In this document: positions 31,063 through 43,224 of the stretch, piece by piece
How positions within the stretch are numbered: position 1 is the first letter of the stretch
Layout of the letters: every line of letters begins with the position of its first letter
Assembly: GCA_922989275.2 (NCBI GenBank)
Contig: OV277866.1
Span: 37,403,246-37,467,245, forward strand
Length of the DNA stretch: 64,000 nt
Direction: 5' to 3'
From: Gari tellinella
Lineage: Eukaryota; Mollusca; Bivalvia; Cardiida; Psammobiidae
Position numbers and translations under genes: made by a program
The notes under the pieces: generated by a model
Seen by the model: the letters and a program-made list of their open reading frames with translations, nothing else
Database searches by the model: none
Told to the model about the DNA's origin: nothing

Positions 31063-31181
31063 CCCTCTCTCTATTTCTGTTCATGTCTGTCTCTGTTATT
31101 CTCTGTTTCTCGGTTCCTATTTCTGTCTCTGTCTCTGTGTCTCTCTCAGTCTCTATCCATCTGTCTCACTCTGTATGTCTT

Positions 31182-31212
<31 letters not shown>

Positions 31213-33277
31213 GTCTCTGTCTGTCTCTATCTATGTCTCTCTCTGTCTCTCTCTGCCTATCTCTATTTATCTCTCTGTTTCTGTCTCTCTTTCTGTCTGT
31301 CTCTGTATGTCTCTCTCTGTATCTGTCTCTTTCTGTCTATCTGTGTCTTTCTCTCTCTGTTTGTCTCTCTCTCTCTCTGTCTTTCTGTCTGTCTCTCTTT
31401 CTTTTTCTCTCTCTTTCTCTTCCTCTCCTTCTTTGTTTCTCTGACTGTCTGTCTGTCTCTTTCTGTCTCTCTTTCTCCCTCTCTCTCTTTATCTCTTTCT
31501 CCTTCTATCTTCCTGTCTCTCTCTCTTTCTGTCTCTCTCTCTCTGTCTCTCTCTGTCTCAGTATGTCTATCTGTCTGTCTCTGTCTGTCTGTCTCTCTCT
31601 TTGTCTGGTTGTCTGTCTGGCTGTCTCTCTTTCTGTCCCTCCATCTCTATCTGTCTCTGTCTCTCTCTCTGGCTCCCTCTCTGTCTCTAACCCTATGTTT
31701 CTGTTCATGTCTGTATCTGTCTCTCTCTGTTTCTCAGTTTCTATTTCTGTCTCTGTCTCTATGTCTCTCTCAGTCTCTGTCTATATGTCTCACTCTGTAT
31801 GTATCTGTCTCTTTCTATCTCTCTCTCTCTCTCTATCTCTCTATCTGTCCCTGTCTCTCTCTGTATCTGCCTCTCCCGGTATATCTCTGTTTATGTCTCT
31901 CTCTGTCTCTCTCTGTATTTGTATATGTCTGTTTCTCTATGTCTCTGTCTCTCTGTATCTGTTTATCTCTGTCTGTCTCTCTGTCTCTGTCTATCTCTCT
32001 CTCTGTCGGTCTCTGTCTCTGTCTGTCTGTCTCTCTGTCTCTCTCTCCATGTCTATCTCTCTATATATATCTCTGTCTCTCTCTCTCACGCCCTCTCTCT
32101 CTTCCTCTCTCTCTGCCTGTGTATATGTCTCTGTTTGTCCCTGTCTCTGTATGTATCTTTCTGTGTCTCTGTCTTTCCTTCTCTGTCTCTCTGTGTCTGT
32201 ATCCCTCGGTTTCTGTCTCTGTATGTATCTGGATATGTTTCTAAGTGTCTTTGTTTGTCTCTATATCTTTCTCTGTCTCTTTCTCTATGTCTCTCTTCTT
32301 TGTTTCCCTCTATCTCTGACTCTCCCTGTCTCTGTCTCCCTGTCTTTCTCTGTCCCTCTCTCTTTCTCTGTCTCTCTCTCAATCTCTCTGTCTGTATTCC
32401 TCACTTCCTATCTCTGTGTATTTCTCTGTTTGTATCTGTCTATATCTCTCTGACTCTGTCGCTCCGTGTCTGTCTCCCTCTGTTTCTGGATGTATGTCTG
32501 TGGTTATGTCTCTTATTGTCTCTGTTTGTTTCTGTCTCTTCCTCTGTTTCCGCCTCTCTTTTTTCTCTCTCTCTCTCTCCCTGTATCTCTTAATCTATGT
32601 ATAGCTGTCTCTGGCTGTCTCTGTCTGTCTCTGTCTTTGTCTTTCTCTGTCTCGCTCTGTCTCTGTCTCTGCCTCACGATGTCTCTGTCTCGCTCTGTCT
32701 CTGTCTATTTCCGTTTCTCTCTGACTCTGTCTGCCTGTCTATGTCTCTCTCTATCTTTGTATCTGTCTCTTTCTGTCTCACTTTGCACCAGTCTCTGTCT
32801 CTTTCTGTCTGTCTCTACATGCCTCTCTGTCTCTGTGCCTGTCTCTGGCTCTGTATGTTTGTCTCTGTCTCTCTCTGTCACTCTCTGTCTGTCTGTCTTT
32901 GTCTGTCTGTCTGTCTCTATGTCTGTCTGTCTATCCCCTTTCTCTGTCTATCTGCCTGTCCGTCTGTCTCACTTTCTTTCTGTCTCTCTCTATCTTTGTC
33001 GATCTTTCGATCTCTTTCACTCTCTGTCGTTATGTATGTCCCCTCTCTTTCTCTTTCTCTCTCTCTTTCTCTATTCTTATCTCTGTCTTTCTCTCTCTGT
33101 ATCTCTATCTGTCTCTCTTTCTGTTTGTCGGTCTGTCTGTCTCTGTCTGTCTCCGTCTTTCTGCCTCTCTCTGTCTCTCTCTCTATCTCTCACTGTCTCT
33201 CTCTGTGTATGGCTGTATGTCTGTCTGTCTGTATTTCTGTCTATCTCTGTCTGTTTCTCTGTCTGACTATATATCTC

Positions 33278-33312
<35 letters not shown>

Positions 33313-34604
33313 GTATGTCTATCTGTCTTTCTCTGTGTGTCTCACTGTCTGTGTGTGTCTATCTCTCTCTGTGTCTCTCTTTCTCTCTCTTTCTCTCTCT
33401 GACTGTCTGTCTATCTGTTTTTATCTGTGTGTCTCCCTGTCTGTCTGTCTGTCTGTCTGTCTCTCCCTGTCTCTATCTCTGTCTCCCTCTGACTCCGTCT
33501 ATCTCTCTGTTTGTCTGTCTATCTCTGTCTCCATTTCTGTATCTCCGTCTCTGTCTCTGTCTCTCTCTCGCTCTCTGTATGGATGTCTGTATGTCTCTTT
33601 CTCTCTCTCTCTCTGTCCCTCTGTCTATGTCTGTCTCTCTATCTATGTCTCTCAGTCTCTGTATCTCTATGTCTCTCTCTCTCTTTCTCTGTCCGTCTCT
33701 CTCTCTCTTCTTCTCCGTCTGTATCTGTATATGTCTCTGTTTATCTCTGTCTCTGTCTCTTTCTCTGTCTCTATCTCCCTCTGTTTCCTCCTCTCTCTAT
33801 CTCTGTCGCTCTGTGTCTGTCTTCCTCTGTTTCTGTCTCTGTCCTTTTCTCTGTTTCTGTCTCTTTCTTCTCTGTCTCTCTCTATCTCTGTCTCTGTCTG
33901 CTTCTCTTTATATTTATGTCTCTCTGTCTCTCTCTCTTTATCTATGTCTGTGTCTGTATCTGACTGTATCTCTCCTTGTCTATGTCTCTGCCTCACATTG
34001 TCTCTGTCTCTCTCTCTGTTTATGCCTCTCTCTATAGTTGTCTATGTTTCTCTGTCTCTCTTTGTCTCTGTCTCTGGCTCTTTCTGTGTGTCTCTGTGTG
34101 TCTCTGTCTCTCTCTCTCTCTCTCTCTGCCTCTGCCTATGTATGTCTGTGTCTGTCTTTGTCTGTCACTCTCTGTATGTCTCTCAGTCTGTCTGTCTGTT
34201 TGTCTCTGTTTCTGTTCCTGTCTGTCTCTGTCTGTCTCTGACTCTCTGTTTCTATTGCTCTCTCTTTCTCTCTGTCTCTCTCTGTCACTATGTCTCTGTT
34301 TCTGTCTCTCTCTCTCTCTCTGTCTGTCTCCATATGTCTGTCTCTCTCGCTCACTATGTTTCTGTCTCTCTCTGTCTGTCTCTCTGTGTCTCTGTCTGTC
34401 TCTGTCTGTCTGTCTGTCTCTCTCTCTCTGTGTCCCTGTCTCTGTTTCTCACATTCTCTCTCTCATTCACTGTTTCTTTGTCTCTATATCTCTGTCTTTC
34501 CGTTTCTCCGTCTATCTATATCTCACTCTCTCTCTTTCTCTCTCTATCTCTCTCCATCTCTCTCTTCCTCTCTCTCTCTCTCTGTATCTCTTATTCCCTC
34601 TCTC
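28889..34604 (+). repeat. TC-rich polypyrimidine satellite, 5.7 kb
   Basis: Almost pure pyrimidine with scattered G/A, built of TCTC, TGTC and TATC tetranucleotide blocks. Perfect runs include (TATC)n near 29760-29815 and (TC)n near 31003-31060. Longer phrases recur, for example TTCTGTTCATGTCTGTCTCT with CTCTCAGTCTCT about 60-90 bp later at 30225, 31075 and 31698, so there is higher-order structure. Long open frames through it encode low-complexity Ser/Leu/Cys/Val (plus strand) or Arg/Glu/Thr/Asp (minus strand) and are not genes. Confidence 0.93.
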
Positions 34605-35056
34605 TTAAAAAAGGAATTGACTTGTGTATAATATAAACCGTTGAATAGATATAATATTATGATGATTGTAAATCTTTTAATGAGAAAACATTTCACAACG
34701 TATCGTAAATTAATAATGTTAAGAAAGCAAAATGTTTAAGCTCGGTCGGGAATCGAACCCGTGCGGAGAAGGCAAAACAGTGTGTGTGTGTCCTTACCTG
34801 TGATGTAACCACTGGACTACTCGAGAAATCTTACCAACCATCTTTTTTATCCGATTCGTATTTCATAAAACCAAAGATGTCACGTTCATGGTGGCAAAAT
34901 AAAAAGAGACGATTCGAACAACTCGCTTTACTTTTCTTTATTCCAACAGTACCGGTCTCAAATACCCCACATATCTTCAAACCACCCGATAACAATACCA
35001 ACTACCGAACACTAAAATTAAATAACCTACGACGCTACAATAATCCGATAACGACT
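34605..35056 (+). repeat. Duplicated module, right copy
   Basis: The shorter paralogue of 27657-28888. Both modules follow a TC tract and precede a TC satellite opening with the same phrase (GGTTCGATGTC, then CTGCCTGAATGTCTGTCAATG), so a module-plus-satellite unit of about 6-7 kb has been duplicated in tandem. Confidence 0.8.
34742..34829 (-). mobile_element. tRNA-derived SINE head, second copy
   Basis: The same A-box and B-box sequences as at 28446-28532 with only a few differences (GACCGAGC against GACAGAGC at its end). Confidence 0.65.
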
Positions 35057-35231
35057 CTCTATCTGTCTCTCTCACTTTGTCTCCCGCTGGTTCGATGTCT
35101 ATGTGTCTCTCTATGTGTTTCTCTGTCTTTCTGTCTCGCTCTGTCTGCCTGAATGTCTGTCAATGTCTGTCTCTCTCTGCGTGTCTCTTTATTTCTGTCT
35201 CTTTATTTCTGTGTCTCTATCTGTCTCTGTC

Positions 35232-35267
<36 letters not shown>

Positions 35268-35976
35268 TCTTTCTCTGTCGCTATGTGTGTGTGTGTGTCT
35301 CTTTCTGTCTCTCTGTTTGTTTCAGTCTCTGTCTCTCTGTCTGTGTCTCTCTTTCTCTCTCTGTTGTCTCTCTTGGCTCTGTCTGTCTCCGTCTCTGTTT
35401 GGCTGTCTGTCTCTCTGTCTCTCTATGTGTTTCTCTTATTTCTGTCTCTCTGCCTTTGTCTCGCTATCTGTCTCTAGCGCTGCCTGTCTGTCATTCTGTC
35501 TCTCTCTCTGTCTCTCTCTCTGCATGTATGTTTGTTTCTCTCTATGTCTCTCTCTGTCTCTTTATCTTTGTTTCTCTCTCTCTCCCTCTCTCTGTATTTC
35601 TGTTTCTGTATCTCTCTTTTTCTCTTTGTCTGTCTCTGACTGTCGCTTTATCTCTCTCTGTCACTCTCTCTCTCTCTGTTTGTGTGTATCTCTCCATTTT
35701 CTGTCTAAGTCTGTCTATCTCTGTTTTTCTCTCTTTCTTTGTCTGTCCCTCTGTATGTCTGTATGTCTGTCTCTCTGTCTTGTCTGTTTCTGTCTGTTTG
35801 TCTGTCTGTATACCCCCCCCCCTCCCTCTCTCACCATATCCCTCTCTCTCTCTTTCGATCTGACTCTCTGTCAGTCTCTCTACATATATTTCTGTCTCTC
35901 TGTCTCTCTGTGTCTCGCTGTGTGCTTCTGTCTCTCTTAATGTGCGTCTCTCTCTGTCTTTCTTTCTTTTTCTCTA
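35056..35976 (+). repeat. TC-rich satellite, second array
   Basis: A shorter, colinear relative of the first 1 kb or so of the 28889 array (shared phrases include TGTTTGTTTCTCTCT after TGCATGTA). It ends directly against the AT-rich minisatellite. Confidence 0.9.
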
Positions 35977-38580
35977 AACTAACAATTATTACCCAAACTA
36001 AATTTAAAAACCCTAAACTAAAATTAATTACCGAAATTAATTTTAAAAGCCCCAAAACTAATTTTTAAATACCAAAGACTAATTTTAAATACCCAAAACT
36101 AATTTTTTAATACCCAAAACTAACTTTAAATACCCAAAACTAATTTTGAATACCCAAAACAAACATTGTATACACAAAACTAACTTTAAATACCCAAAAC
36201 TAAATTTAAGACCCAACACTAACTTTTAATACCCTAAACTAATTTTGAATACCCAAAACTAACATAGATTACCCAAAACTAACTTTATATACCCAAAACT
36301 AATTTTAAACACCCAAAACAAATTTAAATACCCAAAACAAACATTTTATACCCAATACTAATTTTGAATACACAAAACTTACATCAATTACCCAAAACTA
36401 ATTTTATATACCCAAAACTAATTTTAAATATCCAAAACAAACATTGTATACCCAAAACTAATATTTATTACCGAAATTAATTTTAAATACCCAAAACTAA
36501 CATTATTTACCCAAAACTAACTTTAAATACCCAAAACTAATTTTGAATACCCGAACTAACATAAATTACCCAAATTAATTTTAAAGACCAAAAACAAATT
36601 TAAATACCCAAAACAAACATTGTTTACCCAAAACTATTTTCAAATACCCGAAACTCACATTATTTACCCAAAATAACTTTTAATACCCAAAACTAATATT
36701 GAATACCCAAAACTAACATAGATTACCCTAAACTAACTTTATATACCCAAAACTAATTTTAAATACCTAATAAAAACATTGTATACCCAAAACTAATTTT
36801 GAATACCCAAAACTAACATAGATTACCCAAAACTAACTTTATATACCCAAAACTAATTTTAAATACCCAAAACAAATTTAAATACCCAAAACAAACATTT
36901 TATACCCAATACTATTTTCAAATACCCGAAACTAACATTATTTACCCAAAATAACTTTTAATACCCAAAACTAATATTGAATACCCAAAACTAACATAGA
37001 TTACCCTAAACTAACTTTATATACCCAAAACTAATTTTAAATACCTAATAAAAACATTGTATATCCAAAACTAATTTTGAATACCCAAAACTAACATAGA
37101 TTACCCAAAACTAACTTTATATACCCAAAACTAATTTTAAATACCTAAAACAAATTTAAATACCCAAAACAAACATTTTATACCCAATACTAATTTTGAA
37201 TACCCAAAATTTACATCAATTACCCAAAACTAATTATATATACCCAAAACTAATTTTACATACCAAAAACAAATATTGTATACCCAAAACTAATTTTGAA
37301 TACCAAAAACTAATATTTATTACCGAAATTAATTTTAAATACCCAAAACTAACATTATTTATCCAAAACTAACTTTAAATACCCAAAACTAATTTTGAAT
37401 ACCCGAAACTAACATAAATTACCCAAATTAATTTTAAAGACCAAAACTAATTTTAAATACCCAAAGCAAATTTAAATACCCAAAACAAACATTTTATACC
37501 CAATACTAATTTTGAATACCCAAAATTTACATCAATTACCCAAAACTAATTATATATACCCAACACTAATTTTACATACCCAAAACAAATATTGTATACC
37601 CAAAACTAATTTTGAATACCAAAAACTAATATTTATTACCGAAATTAATTTTAAATACCCAAAACTAACATTATTTATCCAAAACTAACTTTATATACCC
37701 AAAACTAATTTTGAATACCCGAAACTAACATAAATTACCCAAATTAATTTTAAAGACCAAAAACAAATTTAAATACCCAAAACAAACATTGTATACCCAA
37801 AACTAATTTTAAATACCCAAAACTAACATTATTTACCCAAAATAACTTTTAATACCCAAAACTAATTTTGAATACTCAAAACTAACATAGATTACCCTAA
37901 ATTAACTTTTTATACCCAAAACTAATTTTAATACCCAAAACAAATGTAAATACGCAAAACAAACATTTTTAATCCAAAACTAATTCTGAGTACCCAAAAC
38001 TTACATCAATTACCCAAAACTAATATACCCAAAACTAATTTTAAAAACCCAATAAAAACATTGTATACCCAAAACTAATTTTGAATAACAAAAACTAACA
38101 TTTATTACCGAAATTAATTTTAAATACCCAAAACTAACATTATTTACCCAAAACTAACTTCAAATATCCAAAACTAATTTTGAATACCCAAAACTAACAT
38201 AAATTACCGAAATTAATTTTAATGACCCAAAACAAATTTAAATACCCAAAACAAACATTGTATACCCAAAACTAATTTTGAATACCCAAAACTTACATCA
38301 ATTACCCAAAACTAACTTTATATACCCAAAACTAATTTTAAATACCCAAAACAAACAGTGTATTCCCAAAACTAATTTTGAATACCAAAAACTAATATTT
38401 ATTACCGAAATTAATTTTAAGTATCCAAAACTAACATTATTTACCCAAAACAACTTTGAATACCCAAAACTAACATTAATTACCGAAAACTAATTGTAAA
38501 TACCCAGAACTATCATTAGTTACCGAAACTAACTTTTTATACCCAAAACTTGAATTAATTACCGAAAACCAACATTTAAT
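35977..38580 (+). repeat. AT-rich minisatellite, 20-bp monomer, higher-order structure
   Basis: About 130 tandem units of consensus TACCCAAAACTAATTTTAAA. Unit variants (…TTTTGAA, …ACATAGAT, …ACTTTATA, …CAAACATTTTA) alternate in repeating order. Blocks recur at about 278 bp (ACCTAATAAAAACATTGTAT at about 36766 and 37044) and about 316 bp (CCCAAAATTTACATCAATTA at about 37203 and 37519). The minus strand carries GGG every 20 nt. No coding function is likely. Confidence 0.93.
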
Positions 38581-38591
38581 GACGATAATTA

Positions 38592-38665
38592 CCTTCTCTG
38601 ACTTTGTCTATGTTATCTCTGCCTGTAATGTTCTCTGTTTGTGTGTGTGTCTCTCTCCCATTCAT

Positions 38666-38726
<61 letters not shown>

Positions 38727-39123
38727 ATCTCTATCTGTCTGTCTCCCTATCTTTATCTGTATGTCTGTCTGTTTTCTGTCTCTGTCTATATGTCTCTTCT
38801 CTATCTTCTTCTCTCTTTGTCTGTATCTGCCTCCCTCTCTCTCTCTCTCTCTATCTAAGACTTTGTGTCACTGTCTCTCTCTGATTCTTTTTCTGTCACA
38901 CGCTCTCTGCCCTCTGTCGATCTGTTTGTTTCTGCTCTCTGTTTCTGTCGTTATATCTCTCTCTCTCTGCTTCTCTCTTTTTCTGTATGACTGTCTGTTT
39001 GTCTCTCCTTCTTTGTCTTTCTCGCTGTCTCTGCCTGTATGTCTCCCATTTTTTGTCTGTCGCTGTCTCTGTCTCTTTTCTCTGTTTTTCTATCTCTCTA
39101 AATATGGTTGTTTGTCTGTCTGC

Positions 39124-39154
<31 letters not shown>

Positions 39155-39338
39155 TTTTGTCATTTTCTTTCTCTGTCGCTGTCTTTGTCTCTCTATGCTC
39201 CTCTCTCTGTCTCTCTGTCTGTCTGTCATCTTTCTCTCTCAACACTCTTTCTCTATCTCACATTCTCCCTCCCTCTTCTTCTTCTTTTCTCTCTTTTTCT
39301 CTTTCTTTCTCTCTCTCCCCCTCTCTCTCTGTTATTCA
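38592..39338 (+). repeat. TC-rich satellite, third array
   Basis: Polypyrimidine with a perfect (TC)n run at about 38670-38715. It is followed by a short unique phrase GGTACGTCCAAATACAATTA. Confidence 0.9.
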
Positions 39339-39393
39339 CTCTGGTACGTCCAAATACAATTAGCCCAAAGATGGCAGAAACTCTCTCTCTCTT

Positions 39394-39466
<73 letters not shown>

Positions 39467-39510
39467 GGTGCGTCCAATTAGCCAAAAGATGACAGAAACG
39501 GACGTTAACA
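39339..39510 (+). repeat. Short direct repeat around a (TC)n tract
   Basis: GGTACGTCCAAATACAATTAGCCCAAAGATGGCAGAAAC-like sequence occurs before the tract at 39342, and again, diverged (GGTGCGTCCAATTAGCCAAA), after it at 39469. The tract itself is 39379-39468. Confidence 0.7.
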
Positions 39511-39742
39511 AACAAAACAAAAACAAAGTACCAACAATATCCGTTCTATTTCCGCTTGATACCAATTTTCCGAGAAATTCTTTCAACATATCCGAAGATG
39601 ACATCACACAATTTTTCATATCAGAAAAGATCTTCAATTTTGAGAGGAAATTGTTCAACGTCCTGATATCATCGACGTTATCGGGTCATTTAACGTCGCA
39701 CGACGTCAAAATAAATGTTACACTTCATTGCTCCAACTTGTG
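39485..39742 (+). CDS. Unassigned short open frame
   Basis: Just beyond the satellite block an ATG-initiated frame of 85 codons reads MTETDVNKQNKNKVPTISVL, then FPLDTNFPRNSFNISEDDIT and ends LHCSNL. Composition is less biased than random AT-rich sequence, but there is no recognised domain or signal peptide, and the start lies within the duplicated phrase around the (TC)n tract. It may be chance or a fragment of a mobile element. I cannot give a function. Confidence 0.15.
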
Positions 39743-39836
39743 ACGCGACGTCTATACTGTTTGTCAACGACTAACGATTAACAATAAAATTCAAAATGGG
39801 ATGTTCTGCTTACTGTCATCTTGCTTAAAATTGTCT

Positions 39837-40087
39837 TTAACCCCTTACCTGATAGCCTATTTCTAGTACTTAAGATAGGTGACTTCTTAAAGCAGGTTGA
39901 AAGTAAAGCAGAATGCGCCTTAGGGCGCATTCTGCTTTACTTTCAGCCTGTTTTAAGCTATCATGTGCTATAATCTAGAAAATATTACCCATAATACATA
40001 TTCATTTCTGATTAAATTGGAACTATTTTCTTCAGCGGAGGAATAAATCATATCCGCTAAAAGGCGCTTCTATAAGGTAAAGGGTTA
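39837..40087 (+). mobile_element. Family C MITE, full length
   Basis: TTAA flanks, ends CCCCTTACCTGATAGCC and AAGGTAAAGGG. The core 2 is intact (GAATGCGCCTTAGGGCGCAT). Confidence 0.92.
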
Positions 40088-40257
40088 AATAACTAACCGG
40101 TCATGTGTTGCGGTTTCGAAAATGTATATGATCCGTTGCAACATCATACAGACACATTTGTCATCACAGACTCTGCATAAAATTTGGTCTATACTGCCAA
40201 ATACCTTATATAATTCTGCTAAATACAATGCTTTAGATGCACGTTGGTGTTACATGT

Positions 40258-40353
40258 AAACAGTGTATATCAAGACCAACCGTGGCGGCTGGCCTTGATA
40301 TTCAATAATACTGTTTGCAATGCAATAAGGCAGGGTTTGTAATAACACGGCTC
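40258..40353. mobile_element. Family J element, right part
   Basis: Core variant AAACAGTGTATATCAAGACC with GGCTGGCCTTGATATTC, then GCAATGCAATAAGGCAGG and the end TAACACGGCTC. It matches the ends of 22519-23002. The left end is not clear. Confidence 0.5.
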
Positions 40354-40610
40354 ATTATATAATAGACAATTTAAAATTTCTCCACTATTGGTAGTTCATA
40401 CTTAAACCTTAATGAAATCCTTAATGTGTCGTTGTTATTGATTTTCATTGAAAATAGCTTACCTTTAAAGTTTAAGAGAGAATCAGAACAACATCAAAAC
40501 ATCTGTTTTAGATAGGTATCAGCATAATGCAAGAAAGAACTCTTGTAGAAAGAATGTTTTGAAGTCATCTATAATATGTTGACCTTTATCTAGCGGTCAC
40601 TTAAACCCAT

Positions 40611-40811
40611 TTGCGCCCAGTGAATTTGGATTAGTACATTTGTTACTTAAGGGGTGCCTGGTCTAAATTCATTTTCGTTTTGTTTTATTTTGAAATTCCT
40701 ATCACCAACCAGTGTAGACACTGATCAGACGCCATGTTAAGTGACGTCTGATCAGAGTCTACACTATTTGCCTATGTCCCATATATGGGATACTCGGCGC
40801 AAATGGGTTAA
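40611..40811 (+). mobile_element. Family N MITE
   Basis: TTAA at both sides with TIRs ACCCATTTGCGCC and GGCGCAAATGGGT. The core (about 40712-40773) is AGTGTAGACACTGATCAGAC and complement, intermediate between cores 1 and 3. Confidence 0.82.
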
Positions 40812-41102
40812 CATACTAATTGTCCTTACCAAATCCTCGCTTAGTAGAAGTTGAGCTGTATGCATATCTTTATTTTCGTATACAATGTCATGAGATTGAA
40901 AAGGAAATCTTAATTACGTGCAAATCTAAAAAGCATGATAGCCGGAATGAAAATGTCAATTTAAGTACATGTGATAAATTACATGTACATGTATGATAAT
41001 TTTGATGAAACTCTTAAAGGTTCGCAAATGTTTAATTTGTAAGCAAACGTTCCATTTGAAAGCTTTTCGAATTACATTAACCAACAATAAGCTGTTATCT
41101 GT

Positions 41103-41587
41103 TTGAACCATTTCACTGTCAATGACGCATATACAGTGGAGAATCTGTTATTCTTTCCCAATAAACGCGTTTACGCTAAAACTATTATTTGCAGTGCAAA
41201 CAGTTTGGAGCCAGATCAGACGCCGGGTAACCCGGCGTCTGATCAGGCTCCAAACTGTTTGCCACCATGATAAACATAAAATATCAGAATTGTCCAAAAT
41301 TTGTTCTTTTCAATGTTTTAGTGCTTTGCGTTTGCGTACGTTTGCATTTAAACGGGAAAGAATAACAGATTCTCCACTGTAAGTACGCTTTCAAACAGTA
41401 AAACGCCGCATAAAACGTGGTGTCTGAACAGGATACTAACTGTTTGACACTCGTTATAAAATTTCTTCAGTCATACTGCCTTATTTAATTTGTTTTACTT
41501 TGAAACGATATTGCAGACAACAAAATTGAAGCGAACGACAAAGAAACGGGGAAACACTCTCGGCAAATTTGATCACGAAAGAGTTAA
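41103..41587 (+). mobile_element. Family B MITE interrupted by family A
   Basis: Left end TTGAACCATTTCACTGTCAA, right end GATCACGAAAGAGTTAA. The diverged core 1 starts at about 41390 (CAAACAGTAAAACGCCGCAT). A complete A element lies in the left half. Confidence 0.75.
41134..41379 (-). mobile_element. Family A MITE nested in family B
   Basis: Both TIRs are of the AATCTG subtype with TA flanks, and core 1 is perfect (GCCGGGTAACCCGGC). Confidence 0.92.
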
Positions 41588-41999
41588 ACGTTTTACTTTT
41601 ACCATGTATAAAGAAGTCACCTCCGTAAATGTCTGGCTTTCCCAGTATATTTTGCTACCTTAAACATTCTGTTAATTATACCCATATCTCTCCCGGGATC
41701 TAATATAAAACAATCTTCTAAAAGGATTACTAACCGATAATACACAAAATTATTTTGTCTATGTACATGCAATGTATTACGTTTACCTCATTTAATCATG
41801 TATATCATGAACTGAGTGTAATAGAGGAAATTGAAATTGAAATTAAATACACATTTACACTCGAACTTTGAATACTGTCAAATCGACGTAAAATTATAAA
41901 AAATCCAAATTTAGATTCAACGAAACTAAACATACACTCAATACAATAAAACGTGCTATATGTCATGTTTTTAAAACATAGACAATGGGTTAAAATCAA

Positions 42000-42140
42000 A
42001 ATGCCAAAGAGTTTCAATCCTGATCAGATACTGAGTTTCTCTTTGCTTGCTCTTGATCCACGATAATTGCTGATGAACATAATAGTTTTGGCGCAAACGC
42101 GTTTATTGGGAGAAAGTATGACGTCATCTAAGCTGTATAC
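42000..42140 (+). mobile_element. Family A' fragment
   Basis: ATGCCAAAGAGTTTCAATCC marks a decayed core left arm, followed by the A right arm GGCGCAAACGCGTTTATTGG and a decayed end ATGACGTCATCTAAGCTG|TA. Confidence 0.6.
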
Positions 42141-42190
42141 TAATTGTTATGGTAACGAAGAGAATAAAACCCTATTCAACTTCAGTTGCC

Positions 42191-42404
42191 TTAGCCCTTT
42201 TCACTCCAAGGATATCATCTGCTTAAAATGTTATCTGCATATATAACTCTTAATCAGAATTTACTCAATTAGGCTAAGGCAAACACAAAATCAATGTCAA
42301 CAGTTTGGACCCTGATCAGACGCCGCGAGACGCGGCGTCTGATCAGGATCCAAACTGTTTGCATATAATATAATGCACTCGGGTTATGACAGTGGATGGG
42401 TTAA
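42191..42404 (+). mobile_element. Family B MITE with core 1
   Basis: The left end is CCCTTTTCACTCC (TTAG in place of TTAA) and the right end GACAGTGGATGGGTTAA. The core (about 42298-42361) is symmetrical around GCCGCGAGACGCGGC. Confidence 0.8.
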
Positions 42405-42816
42405 GTTGAAAATCGATTTCTTGAAAACAATGGAAATGTGAATTTTATATCAGTTATGCAAAAGATGATTCTGCTGACTTCTAAATGAGATACCATTTAA
42501 AGCTTTCGATTACAACCCGGGCTATAACTCAAACAGTTGTGTAGAAACGTGTTAAACTCAATTTCTTGCTTTCTCTGAAACACAGCACAATCTTGCTATT
42601 ACATGCCATTTAACTGAACGTTTGAGTTTCGGTATGTAATGCAATTGGTTGTTTTAAGCGAGATTGATTAAAACAGAAAACTCCTGTAAAAGTTTTCTGC
42701 TTTACTTTGTTCTGCTTGGAATCGCTACATTGTATTTGTCTTAAACATCAATATGTCTTTGTTAACCTCAATATCCTGACATATGAATTAAACTGTTCAC
42801 TGCCTTTCTCGAATGT

Positions 42817-43194
42817 ACAATGCTCCCTCTCTATAAGGACACCAATTGGAGAAAACGATCAGGTACGTTGTTCGGAGGAACTGTTGTTATAGGGAGGGTA
42901 AATGAATACACTTAGAGTGCCGAGCATGAATTGGCTTACATTTTGCAAACAGTTTGAATCCAGATGAGACTTCGGGTAACGAGACGTCGTGTCAGGTCTC
43001 AGAGTGTTTGCCACTCGTCATTATGGTTTTTTTATGTCAAAATGTTATGTTATAAGAAAAACAGCAGATAACAATTTTAAGCAGACGATATGCAGAAGTG
43101 AAAGCGTTAGTCAAAATTGTCTTGGGAACATCGGCAAGTGTTGTTTTAAGGAGGGAATCGTTGTTCGGAGGACCGTTGTAGAGAAGGAGTATTG
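42817..43194 (-). mobile_element. Family D elements, rearranged
   Basis: First a short D foldback (42817 to about 42897: CAATGCTCCCTCTCTATAAG and GTTATAGGGAGGG). Then an inverted D element with core 1 (CAAACAGTTTGAATCCAGAT) and the end GTTGTAGAGAAGGAGTATTG|TA. It may be one D element duplicated internally. Confidence 0.6.
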
Positions 43195-43224
43195 TATGTG
43201 TACTTTCAAAATGTTCGGGATTCG

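Noticed and set aside
28961..34636. Open frames of 200-530 codons on both strands
   Set aside because: They are translations of TCTC/TGTC/TATC repeats (Ser, Leu, Cys, Val, Tyr on one strand; Arg, Glu, Thr, Asp on the other). They overlap in all frames, with no domain, splice or codon-use signal.
28446..34829. Two functional tRNA genes
   Set aside because: A and B boxes are present, but acceptor and anticodon arms do not pair, and both copies sit inside a duplicated repeat module, so they are read as SINE heads.
35077..36068. Ser/Leu/Cys-rich open frames in the second TC array
   Set aside because: Same microsatellite origin as above.
36000..38580. Telomeric repeat, suggested by CCCAAAA words
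   Set aside because: The unit is a 20-bp AT-rich monomer with variants, not a short G/C-rich telomere repeat. It is an interstitial minisatellite.
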